DNA of 64,000 nucleotides from Eledone cirrhosa (lineage: Eukaryota > Mollusca > Cephalopoda > Octopoda > Eledonidae), in assembly GCA_964016885.1 (NCBI GenBank), contig OZ024748.1, forward strand, positions 37,543,047-37,607,046, in the 5' to 3' direction. Below the pieces are notes generated by a model. The model ran no database searches. It was not told where the DNA came from and worked only from the letters and a program-made list of their open reading frames with translations. How positions within the stretch are numbered: the first letter of the stretch is position 1; each line of letters opens with the position of its first letter. The translations under genes and the position numbers were made by a program. Below are positions 51,298-62,535 of this stretch, in pieces.

Positions 51298-52991
51298 TTA
51301 ACTACCTCTAGATCTAGTATGACAATGTTAGTGTCAGTGTTAACTACCACTAGATCTAGTATGACAATGTTAGTATCAGTGTTAACTACCACTAGATCTA
51401 GTATGGCAATGTCAGTGTCAGTGTTAACTACCACTAGATCTAGTATGGCAATGTCAGTGTCAGTGTTACCTACCTCTAGATCTAGTATGACAATGTTAGT
51501 GTCAGTGTTAACTACCACTAGATCTAGTATGACAATGTCAGTGTCAGTGTTAACTACCTCTAGATCTAGTATGACAATGTCAGAGTTAACTACCACTAGA
51601 TCTAGTATGTCAATGTCAGTGTCAGTGTTAACTACCTCTAGATCTAGTATGACAATGTTAGTGGCAGTTTTAACTACCACTAGATCTAGTATGTCAATGT
51701 CAGTGTCAGTGATAACTACCTCTAGATCTAGTAGGACAATGTCAGTGTTAACTACCTCTAGATCTAGTATGGCAATGTCAGTGTCAGTGTTAACTACCTC
51801 TAGATCTAGTATGACAACATCAGTGTCAGTGTTAACTACCTCTAGATCTAGTATGACAATGTCAGTGTCAGTGTTAACTACCTCTAGATCTAGTATGACA
51901 ACGTCAGTGTCAGTGTTAACTACCTCTAGATCTAGTATGGCAATGTCAGTGTCAGTGTTAACTACCTCTAGATCTAGTATGACAACGTCAGTGTCAGTGT
52001 TAACTACCGCTAGATCTAGTATGGCAATGTAAGTGTTAACTAGCTCTAGATCTAGTATGACAATGTCAGTGTCAGTGTTAACTACCTCTAGATCTAGTAT
52101 GACAATGTCAGTGTCAGTGTTAACTACCTCTAGATCTAGTATGACAATGTCAGTGTCAGTGTTAACTACCTCTAGATCTAGTATGACAATGTCAGTGTCA
52201 GTGTTAACTACCTCTAGATCTAGTATAACAATGTCAGTGTCAGTGATAACTACCTCTAGATCTATTATGACAATGTCAGTGTCAGTGTTAACTACCTCTA
52301 GATCTATTATGACAATGTCAGTGTCAGTGTTAACTACCTCTAGATCTAGTATAACAATGTCAGTGTCAGTGATAACTACCTCTAGATCTAGTATGACAAT
52401 GTCAGTGTCAGTGTTAACTACCTCTAGATCTAGTGTGACAATGTTAGTGTCAGTGTTAACTACCTCTAGATCTAGTATGACAATGTTAGTGTCAGTGTTA
52501 ACTACCTCTAGATCTAGTATGGCAATGTCAGTGTTAACTACCTCTAGATCTAGTATGACAATGTTAGTGTCAGTGTTAACTACCTCTAGATCTAGTATGG
52601 CAATGTCAGTGTCAGTGTTAACTACCTCTTGATCTAGTATGACAATGTCAGTGTCAGTGTTAACTACCTCTAGATCTAGTATGATAATGTCAGTGTCAGT
52701 GTTAACTACCTCTAGATCTAGTATGACAATGTCAGTGTCAGTGTTAACTACCACTAGATCTAGTATGTCAACGTCAGTGTCAGTCTTAACTACCTCTAGA
52801 TCTAGTGTGACAATGTTAGTGTCAGTGATAACTACCTCTAGATCTAGTGTGACAATGTTAGTGTCAGTGATAACTACCTCTAGATCTAGTATGACAATGT
52901 TAGTGTCAGTGTTAACTACCACTAGATCTAGTATGACAATGTCAGTGTCAGTGTTAACTACCTCTAGATCTAGTATGACAAAGTGTCAGTG
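51298..52991. repeat. Domain B 1,694-bp block, copy 2
   Basis: It has the same layout as copy 1. It carries TAGGACAATG near 51,731 and ATGATAATG near 52,681, which are shared with copies 3 and 4 but absent in copy 1, and a private ACAACATCAG near 51,815. It closes with the 38-mer at 52954-52991. Confidence 0.93.
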
Positions 52992-54703
52992 TTAACTACC
53001 TCTAGATCTAGTATGACAATGTTAGTGTCAGTGTTAACTACCACTAGATGTAGTATGACAATGTTAGTGTCAGTGTTGACTACCTCTAGATCTAGTATGG
53101 CAATGTCAGTGTCAGTGTTAACTACCTCTAGATCTAGTATGGCAATGTAAGTGTTAACTACCTCTAGATCTAGTATGACAATGTTAGTGTCAGTGTTAAC
53201 TACCTCTAAATCTAGTATGACAATGTCAGTGTCAGTGTTAACTACCTCTAGATCTAGTGTGACAATGTTAGTGTCAATGTTACCTACCTCTAGATCTATT
53301 ATGAAAATGTTAGTGTCAGTGTTACCTACCTCTACATCTAGTATGACAATGTTAGTGTCAGTGTTAACTAGCTCTAGATCTAGTATGACAATGTTAGTGT
53401 CAGTGTTAACTACCTCTAGATCTAGTGTGACAATGTTAGTGTCAGTGTTAACTACCTCTAGATCTAGTATGACAACGTCAGTGTCAGTGTTAACTACCTC
53501 TAGATCTAGTATAACAATGTCAGTGACAGTGATAACTACCTCTAGATCTAGTATGACAATGTCAGTGTCAGTGTTAACTACCTCTAGATCTAGTATGACA
53601 ATGTTAGTGTCAGTGTTAACTACCACTAGATCTAGTATGTCAATGTCAGTGTCAGTGATAACTACCTCTAGATCTAGTATGACAATGTCAGTGTCAGTGT
53701 TAACTACCTCTAGATCGAGTGTGACAATGTTATTGTCAGTGTTAACTACCACTAGATCTAGTATGTCAATGTCAGTGTCAGTGTTAACTACCTCGAGATC
53801 TAGTATGACAATGTTAGTGTCAGTGTTAACTACCTCTAGATCTAGTATGACAATGTTAGTATCAGTGTTAACTACCTCTAGATCTAGTATGGCAATGTAA
53901 GTGTTAACTACCTCTAGATCTATTATGACAATGTTAGTGTCAGTGTTAACTACCTCTAGATCTAGTATGACGATGTTAGTGTCAGTGTTATCTACCTCTA
54001 GATCTAGTATGACAATGTTAGTATCAGTGTTAACTACCACTAGATCTAGTATGGCAATGTCAGTGTTAACTACCTCTAGATCTAGTATGGCAATGTAAGT
54101 GTTAACTACCTCTAGATCTAGTATGATAATGTATGTGATAACTACCTCTAGATCTAGTATGGCAATGTATGTGATAACTACCTCTAGATCTAGGATGACA
54201 ATGTTAGTGTCAGTGTTAACTACCTCTAGATCTAGTATGGCAATGTCAGTGTTAACTACCACTAGATCTAGTATGACAATGTTAGTGTCAGTGTTAACTA
54301 CCACCAGATCTAGTATGGCAATGTAAGTGTCAGTGTTAACTACCTCTCGATCTAGTATGGCAATGTAAATGTTAACTACCACCAGATCTAGTATGGCAAT
54401 GTTAGTGTCAGTGTTAACTACCTCTAGATCTAGTATGACAATGTTAGTGTCAGTGTTAACTACCTCTAGATCTAGTATGACAATGTCAGTGTCAGTGTTA
54501 ACTACCTCTAGATCTAGTATGACAATGTTAGTGTCAGTGTTAACTACCTCTAGATCTAGTGTGACAATGTTAGTGTCAGTGATAACTACCTCTAGATCTA
54601 GTATGACAATGTTAGTGTCAGTGTTAACTACCACTAGATCTAGTATGACAATGTCAGTGTCAGTGTTAACTACCTCTAGATCTAGTATGACAAAGTGTCA
54701 GTG
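52992..54703. repeat. Domain B 1,712-bp block, copy 1
   Basis: It starts with the CTAAATC/ATGAAAATG/CTACATC set, then GATCGAG with TTATTGTCAG near 53,714, and TTACTATTATGAC-like units after a TAA near 53,897. Two TAA-bearing units lie close together near 54,325 and 54,366. Private changes are GATGTAG near 53,048 and ATGATAATG near 54,123. It closes with an AAGTGT 38-mer (54666-54703). Confidence 0.92.
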
Positions 54704-56715
54704 TTAACTACCTCTAGATCTAGTATGACAATGTTAGTGTCAGTGTTAACTACCACTAGATCTAGTATGACAATGTTAGTATCAGTGTTAACTACCACTA
54801 GATCTAGTATGGCAATGTCAGTGTCAGTGTTAACTACCACTAGATCTAGTATGGCAATGTCAGTGTCAGTGTTAACTACCTCTAGATCTAGTGTGACAAT
54901 GTTAGTGTCAATGTTACCTACCTCTAGATCTATTATGAAAATGTTAGTGTCAGTGTTACCTACCTCTACATCTAGTATGACAATGTTAGTGTCAGTGTTA
55001 ACTAGCTCTAGATCTAGTATGACAATGTTAGTGTCAGTGTTAACTACCTCTAGATCTAGTGTGACAATGTTAGTGTCAGTGTTAACTACCTCTAGATCTA
55101 GTATGACAACGTCAGTGTCAGTGTTAACTACCTCTAGATCTAGTATAACAATGTCAGTGACAGTGATAACTACCTCTAGATCTAGTATGACAATGTCAGT
55201 GTCAGTGTTAACTACCTCTAGATCTAGTATGACAATGTTAGTGTCAGTGTTAACTACCACTAGATCTAGTATGTCAATGTCAGTGTCAGTGATAACTACC
55301 TCTAGATCTAGTATGACAATGTCAGTGTCAGTGTTAACTACCTCTAGATCGAGTGTGACAATGTTAGTGTCAGTGTTAATTACCACTAGATCTAGTATGT
55401 CAATGTCAGTGTCAGTGTTAACTACCTCTAGATCTAGTATGACAATGTTAGTGTCAGTGTTAACTACCTCTAGATCTAGTATGACAATGTTAGTATCAGT
55501 GTTAACTACCTCTAGATCTAGTATGGCAATGTCAGACTTAACTACCTCTAGATCTAGTATGGCAATGTCAGTGTTAACTACCTCTAGATCTAGTATGGCA
55601 ATGTAAGTGTTAACTACCTCTAGATCTATTATGACAATGTTAGTGTCAGTGTTAACTACCTCTAGATCTAGTATGACAATGTTAGTGTCAGAGTTTACTA
55701 CCTCTAGATCTAGTGTGACAATGTTAGTGTCAGTGGTAACTACCTCTAGATCTATTATGACAATGTCAGTTTCAGTGTTAACTACCTCTAGATCTAGTAT
55801 GACAATGTCAGTGTCAGAGTTAACTACCACTAGATCTAGTATGACAATGTCAGTGTCAGTGTTAACTACCTCTAGATCTAGTGTGACAATGTTAGTGTCA
55901 GTGTTAACTACCTCTAGATCTAGTATGACAATGTCAGTGTCAGTGTTAACTACCTCTAGATCTAGTATGACAATTTTAGTGTCAGTGTTAACTACCTCTA
56001 GATCTAGTATGGCAATGTCAGTGTCAGTGTTAACTATCTCTAGATCTAGTATGGCAATGTATGTGATAACTACCTCTAGATCTAGTATGTCAATGTATGT
56101 GATAACTACCTCTAGATCTAGGATGACAATGTTAGTGTCAGAGTTTACTACCTCTAGATCTAGTGTGACAATATTAGTGACAGTATTAACTACCTCTAGA
56201 TCTAGTATGACAATGTTAGTGTCAGTGTTAACTACCTCTAGATCTAGTATGGCAATGTCAGTGTTAACTACCACTAGATCTAGTATGACAATGTTAGTGT
56301 CAGTGTTAACTACCTCTAGATCTAGTATGACAATGTTAGTGTCAGTGTTAACTACCACCAGATCTAGTATGGCAATGTCAGTGTCAGTGTTAACTACCTC
56401 TCGATCTAGTATGGCAATGTAAATGTTAACTACCACCAGATCTAGTATGGCAATGTTAGTGTCAGTGTTAACTACCTCTAGATCTAGTATGACAATGTTA
56501 GTGTCAGTGTTAACTACCTCTAGATCTAGTATGACAATGTTAGTGTCAGTGTTAACTACCTCTAGATCTAGTGTGACAATGTTAGTGTCAGTGATAACTA
56601 CCTCTAGATCTAGTATGACAATGTTAGTGTCAGTGTTAACTACCACTAGATCTAGTATGACAATGTCAGTGTCAGTGTTAACTACCTCTAGATCTAGTAT
56701 GACAAAGTATCAGTG
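54704..56715. repeat. Domain B block B7, 2,012 bp
   Basis: It is a hybrid of the 1,712-type start (ATGAAAATG near 54,936, CTACATC near 54,967) and a B2-type end (CAGACTTAAC near 55,531, ATGTAAATG at 56,417). At the ATCTATTATG step (about 55,740-55,830) it has two fewer 42-mers than B2, and one unit fewer again near 56,520. It closes with an AAGTAT 38-mer (56678-56715). Confidence 0.9.
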
Positions 56716-58409
56716 TTAACTACCTCTAGATCTAGTATGACAATGTTAGTGTCAGTGTTAACTACCACTAGATCTAGTATGACAATGTTAGTATCAGTGT
56801 TAACTACCACTAGATCTAGTATGGCAATGTCAGTGTCAGTGTTAACTACCACTAGATCTAGTATGGCAATGTCAGTGTCAGTGTTACCTACCTCTAGATC
56901 TAGTATGACAATGTTAGTGTCAGTGTTAACTACCACTAGATCTAGTATGACAATGTCAGTGTCAGTGTTAACTACCTCTAGATCTAGTATGACAATGTCA
57001 GAGTTAACTACCACTAGATCTAGTATGTCAATGTCAGTGTCAGTGTTAACTACCTCTAGATCTAGTATGACAATGTTAGTGGCAGTTTTAACTACCACTA
57101 GATCTAGTATGTCAATGTCAGTGTCAGTGATAACTACCTCTAGATCTAGTAGGACAATGTCAGTGTTAACTACCTCTAGATCTAGTATGGCAATGTCAGT
57201 GTCAGTGTTAACTACCTCTAGATCTAGTATGACAACGTCAGTGTCAGTGTTAACTACCTCTAGATCTAGTATGACAATGTCAGTGTCAGTGTTAACTACC
57301 TCTAGATCTAGTATGACAACGTCAGTGTCAGTGTTAACTACCTCTAGATCTAGTATGGCAATGTCAGTGTCAGTGTTAACTACCTCTAGATCTAGTATGA
57401 CAACGTCAGTGTCAGTGTTAACTACCGCTAGATCTAGTATGGCAATGTAAGTGTTAATTAGCTCTAGATCTAGTATGACAATGTCAGTGTCAGTGTTAAC
57501 TACCTCTAGATCTAGTATGACAATGTCAGTGTCAGTGTTAACTACCTCTAGATCTAGTATGACAATGTCAGTGTCAGTGTTAACTACCTCTAGATCTAGT
57601 ATGACAATGTCAGTGTCAGTGTTAACTACCTCTAGATCTAGTATAACAATGTCAGTGTCAGTGATAACTACCTCTAGATCTATTATGACAATGTCAGTGT
57701 CAGTGTTAACTACCTCTAGATCTATTATGACAATGTCAGTGTCAGTGTTAACTACCTCTAGATCTAGTATAACAATGTCAGTGTCAGTGATAACTACCTC
57801 TAGATCTAGTATGACAATGTCAGTGTCAGTGTTAACTACCTCTAGATCTAGTGTGACAATGTTAGTGTCAGTGTTAACTACCTCTAGATCTAGTATGACA
57901 ATGTTAGTGTCAGTGTTAACTACCTCTAGATCTAGTATGGCAATGTCAGTGTTAACTACCTCTAGATCTAGTATGACAATGTTAGTGTCAGTGTTAACTA
58001 CCTCTAGATCTAGTATGGCAATGTCAGTGTCAGTGTTAACTACCTCTTGATCTAGTATGACAATGTCAGTGTCAGTGTTAACTACCTCTAGATCTAGTAT
58101 GATAATGTCAGTGTCAGTGTTAACTACCTCTAGATCTAGTATGACAATGTCAGTGTCAGTGTTAACTACCACTAGATCTAGTATGTCAACGTCAGTGTCA
58201 GTCTTAACTACCTCTAGATCTAGTGTGACAATGTTAGTGTCAGTGATAACTACCTCTAGATCTAGTGTGACAATGTTAGTGTCAGTGATAACTACCTCTA
58301 GATCTAGTATGACAATGTTAGTGTCAGTGTTAACTACCACTAGATCTAGTATGACAATGTCAGTGTCAGTGTTAACTACCTCTAGATCTAGTATGACAAA
58401 GTGTCAGTG
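56716..58409. repeat. Domain B 1,694-bp block, copy 3
   Basis: It matches copy 2 at an offset of 5,418 bp, with ACAACGTCAG where copy 2 has ACAACATCAG and a private TTAATTAGC near 57,455. It closes with an AAGTGT 38-mer (58372-58409). Confidence 0.93.
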
Positions 58410-60121
58410 TTAACTACCTCTAGATCTAGTATGACAATGTTAGTGTCAGTGTTAACTACCACTAGATCTAGTATGACAATGTTAGTGTCAGTGTTGACTA
58501 CCTCTAGATCTAGTATGGCAATGTCAGTGTCAGTGTTAACTACCTCTAGATCTAGTATGGCAATGTAAGTGTTAACTACCTCTAGATCTAGTATGACAAT
58601 GTTAGTGTCAGTGTTAACTACCTCTAAATCTAGTATGACAATGTCAGTGTCAGTGTTAACTACCTCTAGATCTAGTGTGACAATGTTAGTGTCAATGTTA
58701 CCTACCTCTAGATCTATTATGAAAATGTTAGTGTCAGTGTTACCTACCTCTACATCTAGTATGACAATGTTAGTGTCAGTGTTAACTAGCTCTAGATCTA
58801 GTATGACAATGTTAGTGTCAGTGTTAACTACCTCTAGATCTAGTGTGACAATGTTAGTGTCAGTGTTAACTACCTCTACATCTAGTATGACAACGTCAGT
58901 GTCAGTGTTAACTACCTCTAGATCTAGTATAACAATGTCAGTGACAGTGATAACTACCTCTAGATCTAGTATGACAATGTCAGTGTCAGTGTTAACTACC
59001 TCTAGATCTAGTATGACAATGTTAGTGTCAGTGTTAACTACCACTAGATCTAGTATGTCAATGTCAGTGTCAGTGATAACTACCTCTAGATCTAGTATGA
59101 CAATGTCAGTGTCAGTGTTAACTACCTCTAGATCGAGTGTGACAATGTTATTGTCAGTGTTAACTACCACTAGATCTAGTATGTCAATGTCAGTGTCAGT
59201 GTTAACTACCTCGAGATCTAGTATGACAATGTTAGTGTCAGTGTTAACTACCTCTAGATCTAGTATGACAATGTTAGTATCAGTGTTAACTACCTCTAGA
59301 TCTAGTATGGCAATGTAAGTGTTAACTACCTCTAGATCTATTATGACAATGTTAGTGTCAGTGTTAACTACCTCTAGATCTAGTATGACGATGTTAGTGT
59401 CAGTGTTATCTACCTCTAGATCTAGTATGACAATGTTAGTATCAGTGTTAACTACCACTAGATCTAGTATGGCAATGTCAGTGTTAACTACCTCTAGATC
59501 TAGTATGGCAATGTAAGTGTTAACTACCTCTAGATCTAGTATGACAATGTATGTGATAACTACCTCTAGATCTAGTATGGCAATGTATGTGATAACTACC
59601 TCTAGATCTAGGATGACAATGTTAGTGTCAGTGTTAACTACCTCTAGATCTAGTATGGCAATGTCAGTGTTAACTACCACTAGATCTAGTATGACAATGT
59701 TAGTGTCAGTGTTAACTACCACCAGATCTAGTATGGCAATGTAAGTGTCAGTGTTAACTACCTCTCGATCTAGTATGGCAATGTAAATGTTAACTACCAC
59801 CAGATCTAGTATGGCAATGTTAGTGTCAGTGTTAACTACCTCTAGATCTAGTATGACAATGTTAGTGTCAGTGTTAACTACCTCTAGATCTAGTATGACA
59901 ATGTCAGTGTCAGTGTTAACTACCTCTAGATCTAGTATGACAATGTTAGTGTCAGTGTTAACTACCTCTAGATCTAGTGTGACAATGTTAGTGTCAGTTA
60001 TAACTACCTCTAGATCTAGTATGACAATGTTAGTGTCAGTGTTAACTACCACTAGATCTAGTATGACAATGTCAGTGTCAGTGTTAACTACCTCTAGATC
60101 TAGTATGACAAAGTGTCAGTG
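58410..60121. repeat. Domain B 1,712-bp block, copy 2
   Basis: It matches copy 1 at offset 5,418 bp. Differences seen are GATCTAG near 58,466 (GATGTAG in copy 1), CTACATC near 58,876, ATGACAATG near 59,541 and CAGTTATAAC near 59,996. It closes with an AAGTGT 38-mer (60084-60121). Confidence 0.92.
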
Positions 60122-62535
60122 TTAACTACCTCTAGATCTAGTATGACAATGTTAGGGTCAGTGTTAACTACCACTAGATCTAGTATGACAATGTTAGTAT
60201 CAGTGTTAACTACCACTAGATCTAGTATGGCAATGTCAGTGTCAGTGTTAACTACCACTAGATCTAGTATGGCAATGTCAGTGTCAGTGTTACCTACCTC
60301 TAGATCTAGTATGACAATGTTAGTGTCAGTGTTAACTACTACTAGATCTAGTATGACAATGTCAGTGTCAGTGTTCACTACCTCTAGATCTAGTATGACA
60401 ATGTCAGAGTTAACTACCACTAGATCTAGTATGTAAATGTCAGTGTCAGTGTTAACTACCTCTAGATCTAGTATGTAAATGTTAGTGTCAGTGTTAACTA
60501 CCACTAGATCTAGTATGTCAATGTCAGTGTCAGTGATAACTACCTCTAGATCTAGTATGACAATGTCAGTGTTAACTACCTCTAGATCGCGTGTGACAAT
60601 GTTAGTGTCAGTGTTAATTACCACTAGATCTAGTATGTCAATGTCAGTATCAGTGTTAACTACCTCTAGATCTAGTATGACAATGTTAGTGTCAGTGTTA
60701 ACTACCTCTAGATCTAGTATGACAATGTTAGTATCAGTGTTAACTACCTCTAGATCTAGTATGGCAATGTCAGACTTAACTACCTCTAGATCTAGTATGG
60801 CAATGTCAGTGTTAACTACCTCTAGATCTAGTATGGCAATGTAAGTGTTAACTACCTCTAGATCTATTATGACAATGTTAGTGTCAGTGTTAACTACCTC
60901 TAGATCTAGTATGACAATGTTAGTGTCAGAGTTTACTACCTCTAGATCTAGTGTGACAATGTTAGTGTCAGTGGTAACTACCTCTAGATCTATTATGACA
61001 ATGTCAGTGTCAGTGTTAACTACCTCTAGATCTAGTATGACAATGTCAGTGTCAGTGTTAACTACCTCTAGATCTATTATGACAATGTCAGTGTCAGTGT
61101 TAACTACCTCTAGATCTAGTATGACAATGTCAGTGTCAGAGTTAACTACCACTAGATCTAGTATGACAATGTCAGTGTCAGTGTTAACTACCTCTAGATC
61201 TAGTGTGAAAATGTTAGTGTCAGTGTTAACTACCTCTAGATCTAGTATGGCAATGTCAGTGTCAGTGTTAACTACCTCTAGATCTAGTATGACAATTTTA
61301 GTGTCAGTGTTAACTACCTCTAGATCTAGTATGGCAATGTACGTGATAACTACCTCTAGATCTAGGATGACAATGTTAGTGTCAGAGTTTACTACCTCTA
61401 GATCTAGTGTGACAATGTTAGTGACAGTGTTAACTACCTCTAGATCTAGTATGACAATGTTAGTGTCAGTGTTAACTACCTCTAGATCTAGTATGGCAAT
61501 GTCAGTGTTAACTACCTCTAGATCTAGTATGACAATGTTAGTGTCAGTGTTAACTACCACCAGATCTAGTATGACAATGTCAGTGTCAGTGTTAACTACC
61601 TCTCGATCTAGTATGGCAATGTAAATGTTAACTACCACCAGATCTAGTATGGCAATGTTAGTGTCAGTGTTAACTACCTCTAGATCTAGTATGACAATGT
61701 TAGTGTCAGTGTTAACTACCTCTAGATATAGTATGACAATGTCAGTGTCAGTGTTAACTACCTCTAGATCTAGTATGACAATGTTAGTGTCAGTGTTAAC
61801 TACCTCTAGATCTAGTGTGACAATGTTAGTGTCAGTGATAACTACCTCTAGATCTAGTATGACAATGTCAGTGACAGTGATAACTACCTCTAGATCTAGT
61901 ATGACAATGTCAGTGTCAGTGTTAACTACCTCTAGATCTAGTATGACAATGTTAGTGACAGTATTAACTACCTCTAGATCTAGTATGACAATGTTAGTGT
62001 CAGTGTTAACTACCTCTAGATCTAGTATGGCAATGTCAGTGTTAACTACCACTAGATCTAGTATGACAATGTTAGTGTCAGTGTTAACTACCTCTAGATC
62101 TAGTATGACAATGTTAGTGTCGGTGTTAACTACCACCAGATCTAGTATGGCAATGTCAGTGTCAGTGTTAACTACCTCTCGATCTAGTATGGCAATGTAA
62201 ATGTTAACTACCACCAGATCTAGTATGGCAATGTTAGTGTCAGTGTTAACTACCTCTAGATCTAGTATGACAATGTTAGTGTCAGTGTTAACTACCTCTA
62301 GATCTAGTATGACAATGTCAGTGTCAGTGTTAACTACCTCTAGATCTAGTATGACAATGTTAGTGTCAGTGTTAACTACCTCTAGATCTAGTGTGACAAT
62401 GTTAGTGTCAGTGATAACTACCTCTAGATCTAGTATGACAATGTTAGTGTCAGTGTTAACTACCACTAGATCTAGTATGACAATGTCAGTGTCAGTGTTA
62501 ACTACCTCTAGATCTAGTATGACAAAGTATCAGTG
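60122..62535. repeat. Domain B block B10, 2,414 bp, with internal duplication
   Basis: It resembles B2 but is 456 bp longer. The ATGTAAATG marker occurs at 61,619 and again at 62,195, 576 bp apart, so a stretch ending in this marker has been duplicated. Between the two copies the 38-mer is absent and a TCAGTGACAGTGATAAC join stands near 61,867. Private changes include TTAGGGTCAG near 60,152, GATCGCG near 60,586 and two TATGTAAATG units near 60,431 and 60,473. It closes with an AAGTAT 38-mer (62498-62535). Confidence 0.9.
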
